DNA of 64,000 nt from Oscillospiraceae bacterium (GTDB lineage: Bacteria; Bacillota; Clostridia; Oscillospirales; Ruminococcaceae). The notes under the pieces were generated by a model. The model had not been told where the DNA came from, searched no databases, and saw nothing but the letters and a program-made list of their open reading frames with translations. Positions 16,389 through 25,096 of the stretch are shown here, in pieces. Every line of letters starts with the position of its first letter. Positions within the stretch are counted from its first letter, which is position 1. The DNA lies in NCBI GenBank assembly GCA_900752435.1, contig CAADVD010000025.1, positions 1 to 64,000 of the forward strand, written 5' to 3'. Position numbers and translations under genes: made by a program.

Positions 16389-17621
16389 ATGACAATTGAC
16401 ACTGGAAGCTGTGCATTCATCATCATCTGCTCAGCAATGGTATTCCTTATGACACCGGGATTGAGTTTCTTTTATTCTGGTCTGGAAAGACGAAAAAATG
16501 CGTTAAGCACCATCATGAACTGCTTTTTTATCTGCGGCGTTGCCTCTTTTTTGTGGGTCATCGTTGGCTATTCGTTGTCGTTCGGCACCGACCACGCTGG
16601 CATCATCGGCGGATTGGATCATCTGTTCTTCAATAACCTGGATGGCGTGAATGGCGTAATTCCCGAAAAACTGTTCGCCGGGTTTCAGATGATGTTCGCC
16701 ATCATCACAATGGCGATTCTCACTGGTTCGCTGGCCGGCAGAATGCGGTTTTCCGCACTTTTTATTTTTATTGTGATTTGGTCCTTTGTGGTTTATTACC
16801 CACTGGCGCATATGGTTTGGGGCGAAGGCGGCTTCATCGATGGATTCGGTGCAGTGGACTTTGCAGGCGGCAACGTGGTACATATCAGCTCCGGTGTATC
16901 CGGTTTGGTTGCGGCGCTGTTTTTGGGTAAGCGCCGTGAATTTGGTATCGTTTCTTACAAGCCGCACAACATTCCGTTTGTTGTACTGGGCGCTGGACTG
17001 CTTTGGTTCGGCTGGTTCGGTTTCAACGCCGGCAGTGCGCTGGCCGCAGATGGTTTGGCGGTTCACGCACTGATTACCACCAATACTTCCGCCGCAACAG
17101 CCATGCTTTCGTGGATGCTGGTGGAAAAAATTGTGCAGGGCAAGCCGACCGTTGTGGGCGCGGCTTCCGGTGCGGTCGTCGGTTTGGTCGGCATTACGCC
17201 GGGCGCTGGCTTTGTGCCGATTTGGGCTTCCTTTATCATCGGCGCGGTAGTCAGTCCGCTGTGCTTCCTGTTTATCTCGAAAGTCAAACCGAAATTCGGT
17301 TATGACGATGCGCTGGATGCGTTCGGCTGTCATGGCGTCGGCGGTATCTGGGGCGGTTTGGCCACTGGTTTATTCACACAGAAATCCATCAATCCGGTAG
17401 CGCAATGGGACGGCTTGGTGTTCGGCGATTACCACATGTTTGTGGCGCAGATTTTAAGTATGCTGGTGACCATTGTATTGGCTGGTGCGGCAACGGCGGT
17501 GATTATGTTCGTGCTGAAAAAGGTGATGAAAATCCGTGTTTCACCGGACGAAGAAGCACTGGGACTGGATCGCTCCGAACACGGCGAATCCGCTTATCCG
17601 GCTTTCACTGGTCTCGACTAA
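16389..17621 (+). CDS. amtB: Ammonium transporter (Amt family)
   Basis: A 410-residue polytopic membrane protein with about eleven hydrophobic segments. It conducts ammonium/ammonia into the cell. Family signatures include FFYSGLERRKNALSTIMN near the N-terminus, DFAGGNVVHISSGVSGL near residues 155-171 with the first pore His, and DALDAFGCHGVGGIWGGLATG near residues 305-325 with the second. No long C-terminal extension is present. It precedes a P-II gene, its usual partner, and lies behind the promoter and attenuator at 16194-16287. Confidence 0.95.
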   Translation: MTIDTGSCAFIIICSAMVFLMTPGLSFFYSGLERRKNALSTIMNCFFICGVASFLWVIVGYSLSFGTDHAGIIGGLDHLFFNNLDGVNGVIPEKLFAGFQMMFAIITMAILTGSLAGRMRFSALFIFIVIWSFVVYYPLAHMVWGEGGFIDGFGAVDFAGGNVVHISSGVSGLVAALFLGKRREFGIVSYKPHNIPFVVLGAGLLWFGWFGFNAGSALAADGLAVHALITTNTSAATAMLSWMLVEKIVQGKPTVVGAASGAVVGLVGITPGAGFVPIWASFIIGAVVSPLCFLFISKVKPKFGYDDALDAFGCHGVGGIWGGLATGLFTQKSINPVAQWDGLVFGDYHMFVAQILSMLVTIVLAGAATAVIMFVLKKVMKIRVSPDEEALGLDRSEHGESAYPAFTGLD

Positions 17622-17724
17622 TCGTTCCTTTTGGTCAGCTTCTTCCCTGCTGACGGGCGGTGGAAGACAAGGCTGGCACTGACAAAATTTGTGATGCGAG
17701 GTGAACGGGGATTGTCCCTGAACT

Positions 17725-18063
17725 ATGAAAAAAATTGAAGCCATTGTGCGGCCGGAAAAGCTCGAGCCGCTGAAAGATGCGTTGATTAAACTGAAAATTG
17801 ACGGCATGACCATCAATCAAGTTTATGGATGCGGAAACCAGCTCGGCTGGACGGAGCATATCCGTGGTGCTGAGGTCATTTTGAACACCGTTCCTAAAGT
17901 GCAGATTATGATGGTCGTTGCAGATGACCGTGTGGAAGAGATCATCCAGTTGATTTGCCAAGTCGCAGAAACGGGCGGCGTCGGCGATGGAAAAATCTTT
18001 ATCTATGATGTACTGGATTGTGTACGAATTCGAACCTGCGAACGCGGTGAAGCGGCACTGTAA
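17725..18063 (+). CDS. glnK: P-II family nitrogen regulatory protein
   Basis: A 112-residue P-II protein. It would bind ATP/ADP and 2-oxoglutarate and block the neighbouring ammonium channel when nitrogen is plentiful. MKKIEAIVRPEKLE, the T-loop region GWTEHIRGAEV and the C-terminal GGVGDGKIFIYDV match the family. The T-loop Tyr that is uridylylated in proteobacteria (ELYRG) is replaced by Ile (EHIRG). An in-frame TGA lies two codons upstream, so the ATG at 17725 is the earliest start. The nearest SD, GAGGTG, is about 20 bases away behind a small GGGA/TCCC hairpin. Confidence 0.93.
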   Translation: MKKIEAIVRPEKLEPLKDALIKLKIDGMTINQVYGCGNQLGWTEHIRGAEVILNTVPKVQIMMVVADDRVEEIIQLICQVAETGGVGDGKIFIYDVLDCVRIRTCERGEAAL

Positions 18064-18082
18064 AAATGCAAAGAAATGGAAC

Positions 18083-18120
18083 GAGCGGCTGCTCAAGAGA
18101 TAACCCTTGGGCAGCCGCTT
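18083..18120 (+). terminator. Terminator after the amtB-P-II operon
   Basis: AGCGGCTGCTCAAG pairs with CTTGGGCAGCCGCT across a short loop, with one mismatch, followed by TTGATTTCTG. It lies about 20 bases after the P-II stop. Confidence 0.75.
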
Positions 18121-18300
18121 GATTTCTGTAGGTGTATTGCGTAAATATTCAATGCCCGCTGCCTGTTAAAAATATCTAAAAATGATGCTTAAAAATTGTA
18201 TTTTTCATCAATGGACAGATTGCGATAGGAGTTATAAACTCAACTTACAGCTTAGATGGCCGCGCAAGTGGCAACAAAAAGAAAGTTGGAGGTTATTAAG

Positions 18301-19326
18301 ATGAGAAGTGCGGTATTTTACGGAAAGCATGATTTACGGGTAGAAGAACATGAGATGCCGAAGATAGGCGCAAAAGATATCCTAATTCAGGTAAAAGCCT
18401 GCGGTGTGTGCGGAACAGACGTGCATATCTATGAGGGGGATAAAGGAGCCGCAGAAGTAACACCGCCGACAATTCTGGGCCATGAATTTTCCGGTGTTGT
18501 TGCAGAAGTGGGCGCAGAAGTAAAAAATTATCAAGTGGGCGACCGAGTTTGTATCGACCCGAACTGTTATTGCGGCGCCTGTGAGCCATGCAGAAACGGT
18601 GTTGCTCATTATTGCGAACACATGATTGGATACGGGACGACGGTAAACGGCGGATTTGCAGAGTATTGTGCGGTCAATGAAAAACAGGTCTACAAGCTGG
18701 GCGAACACACCTCCTTTGAACAGGGAGCGATGACAGAGCCGGTTGCCTGCTGTCTGCATGGCATGGATCTGTGTGCAGTCCGCCCGGGACATCAAGTGGT
18801 TGTCATCGGCGGAGGAATGATTGGACTGCTCATGCTGCAGCTTGCCAAGCTCGCAGGAGCTGCAAAGGTTGCTCTGCTGGAACCGGTGGAGGGCAAAAGA
18901 GAGGTTGGCAAAAAATTGGGGGCAGATGTGTGCATTGATCCCCTGCACGAAGATGTAAAAGCACGTTTAAACGATGCCGGTATGACATGGATTAACACCG
19001 TAATCGAATGCGTGGGACGCCCGTCTACCATCGAGCAGGCCATTGATATTGCAGGAAACAAAGCGGTTGTCATGTTGTTTGGTCTTACCAAGCCGGATGA
19101 AACGATTTCCGTAAAGCCATTCCAGATTTTCAAAAAGGAATTGGAATTAAAATCATCTTATATCAATCCCTATACGCAGAAGAGAGCGTTGGACTTGATT
19201 GATTCCGGACGTTTGGATGTCAGCAGTATGGTTTATGCGGTATGCGGTCTTGATAAATTGGCGGATATACTGAGTAAGCCGGAGCTTCGGGCAAATGGAA
19301 AATATATTATTTCACCGGAAAAGTAA
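18301..19326 (+). CDS. Zinc-dependent alcohol/polyol dehydrogenase (MDR superfamily)
   Basis: A 341-residue medium-chain dehydrogenase. Catalytic zinc ligands are in CGVCGTDVH and LGHEFSG near residues 37-65. The four structural-zinc cysteines are in CGACEPCRNGVAHYC near residues 86-100. The Rossmann motif is VVIGGGMIGLL near residue 168. It probably oxidises a sugar alcohol or threonine-like substrate with NAD(H); the exact substrate cannot be assigned. GGAGG nine bases upstream of 18301 fixes the start. It stands alone between the amtB operon terminator and the palindromic repeat. Confidence 0.88.
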   Translation: MRSAVFYGKHDLRVEEHEMPKIGAKDILIQVKACGVCGTDVHIYEGDKGAAEVTPPTILGHEFSGVVAEVGAEVKNYQVGDRVCIDPNCYCGACEPCRNGVAHYCEHMIGYGTTVNGGFAEYCAVNEKQVYKLGEHTSFEQGAMTEPVACCLHGMDLCAVRPGHQVVVIGGGMIGLLMLQLAKLAGAAKVALLEPVEGKREVGKKLGADVCIDPLHEDVKARLNDAGMTWINTVIECVGRPSTIEQAIDIAGNKAVVMLFGLTKPDETISVKPFQIFKKELELKSSYINPYTQKRALDLIDSGRLDVSSMVYAVCGLDKLADILSKPELRANGKYIISPEK

Positions 19327-19365
19327 AACGGTTTCGTTCTGTAAACATTTTTGATGAATTTTATG

Positions 19366-19430
19366 AAAGTTGCACGTTCGCGTGCAACTTTTTGCATTTT
19401 TCAAGGGAATAGTGAGAGGAGTTTTTTCAA
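19366..19430. repeat. Dispersed palindrome with conserved tail, copy 2
   Basis: An 11-bp perfect stem AAAGTTGCACG/CGTGCAACTTT with a TTCG loop is followed by a tail closely matching copy 1 at 7936-8012, including GGGAATAGTGAGAGG. It lies between the convergent dehydrogenase and histidine kinase genes. The kinase stop codon (19427-19429) falls within the tail. Confidence 0.85.
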
Positions 19431-20803
19431 AGCACTTCTTCCCTATGTGCTGAAAGCGAAAACCGAAGCCGCACGGAAAACACGGATTCCTGCTCCAATA
19501 CAAACAAATCGCCATGATGCAGCTGCATCATTTTCTGTACGCTCTTCAAGCCAATTCGGTTGCTTTCGACTTTTTCTTGTTCCGCCCGTATGTGGTTGAG
19601 CAGGGAAATTTCCAGCACATTCTGATGCACGGCGCACTGCACCTCGACTTCTTCCGCGCTTGCTCCATATTTTAAAATATTGGAAAACAAATTGTTGAAA
19701 ATCCGCTTGAGCATATTGGCATTGGCTTCTATGAAGCCAGTTATCTGAGTGAATTTTCTCCGGACGGAAAAGCCATTCAGCTCCAGAAAATCGCAGTTTT
19801 CTGTCAGTAGTTTCGTTACCTCAGACAAGGGGATTCGCTCCAAGACAAGCTCCTCATCGCGCTCAAATACCAGTGCATACTCAAACATTTTGTCGGACAA
19901 CTCTTTGATTTCCTCGGTTTTGCGGATACAGCGGTCTAAGAATTCCTCACGCAGGTTTGGGTCGCCCTTCTGCATTTTGATGATTTCCAGATAGCCGTGC
20001 AGGGTGGTGAGCGGTGTGCGCAAATCGTGCGACAATGCACTGATTAAATCGCGGTTGGCCTTGCGGCTTTCTTTTTCCTGCTCGATGTTTTCCTCCAGTG
20101 TGGTGCGAAGCAGGTCAAGCTGTTGAGCGAGAATGCTGATTTCGTCGTGACCGCTGATGGTGACCGGATGCTGTAAATCCCCCTCTGCCATGATGAGAAT
20201 GTCTTCTTTCACCCGATTCAGATACCGGATGCGGCGGCGAATCAGCCACAATATAGGCATCAAAAACACCAACGCACTCACCGCGATGCACGCAATCAAA
20301 TAAGGAATGATCATTTGGGCAATGTGATAAGAAGTGACCACAACCAATGCTTCTCCATCTTGGAATTGCACCCACTGCTCCACTTCCTCTTCATCCGAAA
20401 TATAGTACGCTTCGTAGCCGTTAAAAAAACTGCCCGTAATGAAGTCATCCAAAATACGCGGGTAAAATCCGGCAAGGTAATCCCACCGCTCTTCCTCATT
20501 CGGATTTGCCACTAAGATTCCGAAACCCATATAATCATCGCGCAAATCCGCCAACTCCAATAAATCGGCATCCGTATCATCGCCCACTTCCAGCTTCTCC
20601 AGCGAAATATCCTTTGCCTTTTCTGAGAACGCTGCCATAAAGGCATCTTCATCGTAACCAAGAAGTCCCAGATGCTTCAAGCCATGATACACGTCAAGCC
20701 GCAGACCCCACAGCAGCGCAAAACAACTGACCGCTGCGGCGACAGCAGCCAGCAGTGCGCAGGCCAGTTTGGTGGTCAGCTTGTAAAAGCGCTTGCTAGT
20801 CAC
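19427..20803 (-). CDS. Sensor histidine kinase of a two-component system
   Basis: A 458-residue membrane kinase. A first membrane segment at about residues 15-35 is followed by an acidic extracytoplasmic domain, a second membrane segment near 165-185, HAMP, and the H-box ALSHDLRTPLTTLHGYLEI near residue 255. The ATPase domain has an N-box (RIFNNLFSNILKYG), but the usual DxGxG loop is degenerate before NRIGLKSVQKM. The GTG start at 20803 overlaps the response-regulator stop and has AAAGGGG seven bases upstream. It is cotranscribed with the regulator and divergent from the YfhO cassette. Confidence 0.88.
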   Translation of the reverse strand: MTSKRFYKLTTKLACALLAAVAAAVSCFALLWGLRLDVYHGLKHLGLLGYDEDAFMAAFSEKAKDISLEKLEVGDDTDADLLELADLRDDYMGFGILVANPNEEERWDYLAGFYPRILDDFITGSFFNGYEAYYISDEEEVEQWVQFQDGEALVVVTSYHIAQMIIPYLIACIAVSALVFLMPILWLIRRRIRYLNRVKEDILIMAEGDLQHPVTISGHDEISILAQQLDLLRTTLEENIEQEKESRKANRDLISALSHDLRTPLTTLHGYLEIIKMQKGDPNLREEFLDRCIRKTEEIKELSDKMFEYALVFERDEELVLERIPLSEVTKLLTENCDFLELNGFSVRRKFTQITGFIEANANMLKRIFNNLFSNILKYGASAEEVEVQCAVHQNVLEISLLNHIRAEQEKVESNRIGLKSVQKMMQLHHGDLFVLEQESVFSVRLRFSLSAHREEVL

Positions 20804-21500
20804 AGCGATACCCCTTTCCCCAGACTGTTTTGATGATGGTGGGATTTTGCGGGTCTGTTTCAATTTTTTTGCGCAGATTGCGGATGTGAACCATCACTGT
20901 GTTGTTTGCGCTATAATAGTACGGCTCGTTCCAGACCGCTTCATACAAGCGCTGCATGGAAAAGAGCTGTTTGCGATTTTTGGCCAGCACCAGCAGCATC
21001 GCAAATTCCGTATCGGTCAGCTCGATTTTTTCGCCCTTACTGCGCACAGTTTCCGTTTGCTCGTCGATTTCCACATGCTGAATCCGAATTGTTTGAACCA
21101 GCGGTTCTTTTGGCTGGGGCTTTCCTTGATAAACGCGGTAGCGCCGCGTGAGCGCCTTGACACGCGCAGTCAGCTCACTGTAGGAAAATGGCTTTGCCAG
21201 ATAATCGTCGCCGCCGCTTGCAAAACCAATCGTTTTGTCATCGTCTTGGGATTTGGCGCTCAAGAATAAAATTGGTGCGTTGCTGATTTTTCGCATTTCC
21301 ATACAAGTCTGATATCCATTTAAATGCGGCATCATTACGTCTAAAATAATCAAATCAAACTCCATTTTTCGGAGCTGTTTCAAAGCTTGTACACCGTCAC
21401 TGGCTTCTTCGATGTGATATCCTTCGCCGGACAGCAAAATGTGGATGATTTCGCGGATTTCCCGATTGTCATCCACGACTAAAATGTTGGATTCGGCCAT
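20796..21500 (-). CDS. Response regulator, OmpR/PhoB family
   Basis: A 234-residue regulator. The receiver domain has acidic pocket VVDDNRE, phosphoacceptor Asp in LIILDVMMP near residue 53, and the switch Lys in DDYLAKPFS near 102. The C-terminal winged helix includes ANNTVMVHIRNLRKKI. AAGGAG upstream supports the ATG at 21500. It is the first gene of a two-gene operon with the kinase. The divergent intergenic DNA carries CTTAAGAATTCTTTAGG, a plausible binding site for OmpR-type dimers. Confidence 0.92.
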   Translation of the reverse strand: MAESNILVVDDNREIREIIHILLSGEGYHIEEASDGVQALKQLRKMEFDLIILDVMMPHLNGYQTCMEMRKISNAPILFLSAKSQDDDKTIGFASGGDDYLAKPFSYSELTARVKALTRRYRVYQGKPQPKEPLVQTIRIQHVEIDEQTETVRSKGEKIELTDTEFAMLLVLAKNRKQLFSMQRLYEAVWNEPYYYSANNTVMVHIRNLRKKIETDPQNPTIIKTVWGKGYRCD

Positions 21501-21550
21501 TGTTTCTCTCCTTTCCACTTCCATTCCTATTATACAACATTTGATTCCAT

Positions 21551-21615
21551 TTTAGGAAATCTTAAGAATTCTTTAGGTTTTATCAAGTTGACATTTCATA
21601 AACCTGCGTTATAAT
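21551..21615 (+). promoter_or_regulatory. Promoter and candidate operator of the YfhO cassette
   Basis: TTGACA (21588-21593) and TATAAT (21610-21615) are 16 bases apart and read toward the YfhO gene. Immediately upstream, TTTTAGGAAATCTTAAGAAT and CTTTAGG form repeated TTAAG/TTTAG half-sites that could bind the divergent response regulator. Confidence 0.55.
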
Positions 21616-21702
21616 ACTCTATGGCAAAAAAGAAAGTCCAAATTTGCAATTTCTTGTAACGAATACGCCGGTTTTCGGATTTATAGGCAGAGGTGAAACA
21701 AC

Positions 21703-24162
21703 ATGATACAAATACAACGCGATACCAAATGGAAACACTGCCGATACCCGCTCCTATTGACCGGCTTTACCATTGTACTCTTGCTTTTGGCTGTCCCAGA
21801 CGGTTACCAATTCGGCTCCAACACGGATTGGCTGAGCCAGCACGTCAGCATTGCCGACCATTTTCGGAAAACCTTTTACAAAACCGGAAACCTTCTCCCC
21901 GACTACTCCACGCTGGGCGGGGGAAGCAACATGTACATGTTCGCTTATTACGGGCTTCTGCGGCCGGATGTGCTCATTTCCTATCTGCTTCCACGGGTGC
22001 CGATGCAGACCATCATCATCGCTTACTCCGTGCTGTGTATGCTCGCCAGCGTCAATTTGTGTTACTTTTGGCTGAAAAATCAGGATATTGAGCCGTTTTT
22101 CAGTTTTTTGGGCAGTTATTTTCTCGCTTGTTCGGCCTGCTTTTTTCAAACGCATCGGCAAATTATGTTCGTCAGCTATCTGCCTTATCTGTTCCTTGCA
22201 CTTATGGCGCTGGATGCGTTGGTGCGCAAGCGGAAATGTGCCGGTTTGGTCGTTTGCTTGTTTTTGATTTATCTGCACAACTTCTTTTTTTCGATTGCCT
22301 GTTTGGCTGTTTGTGCGCTATATCTGTGGCATCGAAAAGCGGACAAGCGGCATTGGCTGCAATTTTTCTTGGCCGTTTGCCTGTCGATTGCGCTGGCGGC
22401 TGTACTGCTGATTCCCGCCGGACTGGCGATTCTGGAAAACGCCAAGGATTCCGGTAATGCACCGTCGTTTCTGATTCTGCTGGTGAATCCCATTTTGAGC
22501 ACTTTGCTGTATGACCCTTATGGGTGCGGGTTGACGCTCATTTGCCTGTACACACTGTTTTTGAGCATGCGTCAGCCGGAGAGCAAAAAATTGGCCGTCG
22601 CCGTGTTTCTCTGTCTGTTTGTCAATCTGATTTCCTACCTGCTCAATGGCACACTCTATGTGCGCAGTAAAATTCTGATTCCATTTTTGCCGCTTATTTT
22701 GCTGTTGTGCGTGCAGACCTTGCAGGGCATTCACCGGCAGACGGTGACGCACCGGCTTCGATTGGCGGTGCTGTGCTTACTTCCCGTGGCAATTTTGCTG
22801 TGGATGGATTTTGACTGGCTGTTGGTGCTGGATGCGGCGGCCTTGTTTATCTTCCTTGCGTGCACCGGAAAACCGCACCGGAAATGGCGTTACGGTGTGC
22901 TCTGCCTGATTCCACCGCTGTTGTTTGTGCAGACGAGCCGAGAAGATGATTTTGTGATTGAAGACGATACTCGTCAAACCATTTTTTCGCAGGAGGAATT
23001 AGCAGCGTTTTATACCGATTCCAACGCGCGGTTTGATACCTTGAGCAATCCGCTGGCAAACGTCAACTACCTGCCGTTGGGTAATGTGAAGAAAAGTACC
23101 ATGTATTCCTCCACGATGAATACTTATTATGCGCAGTTTTACTACGACATTATGAAGAGTCCGATTAGCATCAACAACCGTGTGGCGCTGTTGGCCGATT
23201 CCAATCCGTTTTTGGAATACCTGATGGGCGTTCGCTACATCCAGTCCACAAACAAAGAAATTCCGTATGGATATGAGGTTCGAACGAAAAACGACACCCA
23301 TGTGCTGGCGGAGAATGAACACGTTTTGCCGATCGCCTATGGCAGTACCAATTTACTGTCTGAGGAAAAATTTGATGCGCTGTCATTTCCCTACACGCTG
23401 GACACCATCACCAACAACACCATTGTCAGCCAACCGGTAAACAATCCATACGCTTCACAAATAGAAGAAGAATTGCTTGATTATACCGTCGAGAAAATGG
23501 ACAGCACGATGCAAGTTCAGCCGCACAGCGACGGCTCTTACGACTTGCAAGTAACACAGAACAGTACTTTAAAGCTGAGACTGTATGAGCCGCTTCACAA
23601 TCAAATTTTGATTCTGTCTTTTGATGTGGAAAGTGAGGACGGCAAAAGCGTATCCATCTCGATTAACCGGATTAAGAATAAGCTTTCCAGCCAAACGGCG
23701 GCGTATCCGAATCAGAACACCACATTTACTTATTTTGTCTCCTCCAATGAGGATGTGGACACGCTCAACATCTCGCTGGGCAAAGGCCATTACAAAATCA
23801 GCAATGTGCATACCTATCGGATGGACGCCACGAAAATTGAAAATCCAGACATTGTACCGCTTGCGTTTCAAGACACGGACGGAAACGAAGTACTTAAAGG
23901 CAGTCTGACAATGGAAAAAGACGGATACTTTGTCACCTCTCTGCCCTATCAGCGCGGATACACTGCTTTGGTGGATGGGGAAAAAGTCGAAACCGAGATG
24001 GTCAACAAAGCCTTTGTCGGATTTCCGCTCAAACAAGGAGCGCACAGCATCACGCTCACCTTTACGCCGCCCGGAAAAAACATCGGCGGGTGCATCAGCC
24101 TCGGCGCAATCGCCGCATTCGGATTCCTCATTTGGAAAGAAAGGAAGAAAAATCATGGATAA
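21703..24162 (+). CDS. YfhO-family membrane glycosyltransferase-like protein
   Basis: An 819-residue protein with about twelve membrane segments in the first 450 residues and a large C-terminal extracytoplasmic domain. The pattern fits YfhO/GT-C proteins that take sugars from undecaprenyl-phosphate carriers. The acidic first loop (GSNTDWLSQH near residue 38) is where GT-C enzymes place catalytic residues. The C-terminal domain contains an SLPYQRGYTALVDG-like segment typical of YfhO. GAGGTGAAACAAC precedes the ATG. The stop overlaps the next gene. In Bacillus/Listeria, YfhO homologues glycosylate lipoteichoic acid with a CsbB-type partner. Confidence 0.85.
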   Translation: MIQIQRDTKWKHCRYPLLLTGFTIVLLLLAVPDGYQFGSNTDWLSQHVSIADHFRKTFYKTGNLLPDYSTLGGGSNMYMFAYYGLLRPDVLISYLLPRVPMQTIIIAYSVLCMLASVNLCYFWLKNQDIEPFFSFLGSYFLACSACFFQTHRQIMFVSYLPYLFLALMALDALVRKRKCAGLVVCLFLIYLHNFFFSIACLAVCALYLWHRKADKRHWLQFFLAVCLSIALAAVLLIPAGLAILENAKDSGNAPSFLILLVNPILSTLLYDPYGCGLTLICLYTLFLSMRQPESKKLAVAVFLCLFVNLISYLLNGTLYVRSKILIPFLPLILLLCVQTLQGIHRQTVTHRLRLAVLCLLPVAILLWMDFDWLLVLDAAALFIFLACTGKPHRKWRYGVLCLIPPLLFVQTSREDDFVIEDDTRQTIFSQEELAAFYTDSNARFDTLSNPLANVNYLPLGNVKKSTMYSSTMNTYYAQFYYDIMKSPISINNRVALLADSNPFLEYLMGVRYIQSTNKEIPYGYEVRTKNDTHVLAENEHVLPIAYGSTNLLSEEKFDALSFPYTLDTITNNTIVSQPVNNPYASQIEEELLDYTVEKMDSTMQVQPHSDGSYDLQVTQNSTLKLRLYEPLHNQILILSFDVESEDGKSVSISINRIKNKLSSQTAAYPNQNTTFTYFVSSNEDVDTLNISLGKGHYKISNVHTYRMDATKIENPDIVPLAFQDTDGNEVLKGSLTMEKDGYFVTSLPYQRGYTALVDGEKVETEMVNKAFVGFPLKQGAHSITLTFTPPGKNIGGCISLGAIAAFGFLIWKERKKNHG

Positions 24163-25096
24163 AATCAGCATCATCGTTCCCTGCTACAACGAAGAAGAAT
24201 CGCTTCCTTTATTTTATCAGGAAACGGTCAAGGAACTGCACAGCATTGAAACGATCGACTATGAATTTGTCTTCATCGACGACGGAAGCCGCGACCACAC
24301 GATGGATGTGCTCAAAATGCTGGCCTACAAGGACAAACGATGCCTATACTTTTCGTTTTCCCGCAACTTCGGCAAAGAGGCCGCTATGTATGCAGGCTTG
24401 CAGAATGCCACGGGCGATTACTGCGTGATTATGGACGCCGATTTACAGCATCCGCCGGCACTGCTGAAGCCGATGTACGAGGCAGTGAGCCAAGAGGGTT
24501 ATGACTGCTGTGCCGGCTTCCGCGAAGACCGTGAGGGCGAAGGAAAACTGCGCAATTTTCTGTCCAAGGGATTTTATAAAGTGATTCAAAAAATGTGCAA
24601 GCTGGAGATGAGCGATGGTGCAGGCGATTTTCGCATGATGAACCGCGTTATGGTGAATGCCATTCTGGAGGTGCAGGAATACAACCGCTATATGAAAGGG
24701 ATTTTTTCGTTTGTCGGATTTGACACCAAGTGGATTCCCTTCCACAACGTAGAACGCGCGGCTGGAACCACCAAGTGGAGCTTTAAAAGCTTGTTCCGCT
24801 ATGCACTGGATGGGATTTTCTCGTTTTCGACCACACCCATCACCATTGCCGGTGTGGTGGGTACGCTGTTGTTTGTGCTGTCGCTGATTTTGGGTGTGGT
24901 AACGGCGGTGCAGACGCTGTGCTTCGGCAACGATGTGGACGGATGGACCACCATTGTGTGCTTGATTTTGTTCTTGAGCGGGATTCAGATGCTCTTCATC
25001 TCCATTTTGGGTGAGTACATTTCCAAGGATTATATGGAAAACAAAAACCGCCCCATCTACATCATCAAAGAAAGCAATCGTGCGCACCATGGCTAA
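24155..25096 (+). CDS. GT2 polyprenyl-phosphate glycosyltransferase (DPM1/GtrB/CsbB type)
   Basis: A 313-residue enzyme with a cytoplasmic GT-A domain and two C-terminal membrane helices (about residues 228-250 and 265-285). Motifs are SIIVPCYNEEESL at the N-terminus, FIDDGSRD near residue 44, and DADLQHPP near 96. This architecture transfers a sugar from a nucleotide donor to undecaprenyl phosphate. The ATG at 24155 lies inside the YfhO 3' end with AAAGGAAG upstream, and its stop overlaps the deacetylase gene, so the three genes are translationally coupled. Confidence 0.92.
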   Translation: MDKISIIVPCYNEEESLPLFYQETVKELHSIETIDYEFVFIDDGSRDHTMDVLKMLAYKDKRCLYFSFSRNFGKEAAMYAGLQNATGDYCVIMDADLQHPPALLKPMYEAVSQEGYDCCAGFREDREGEGKLRNFLSKGFYKVIQKMCKLEMSDGAGDFRMMNRVMVNAILEVQEYNRYMKGIFSFVGFDTKWIPFHNVERAAGTTKWSFKSLFRYALDGIFSFSTTPITIAGVVGTLLFVLSLILGVVTAVQTLCFGNDVDGWTTIVCLILFLSGIQMLFISILGEYISKDYMENKNRPIYIIKESNRAHHG

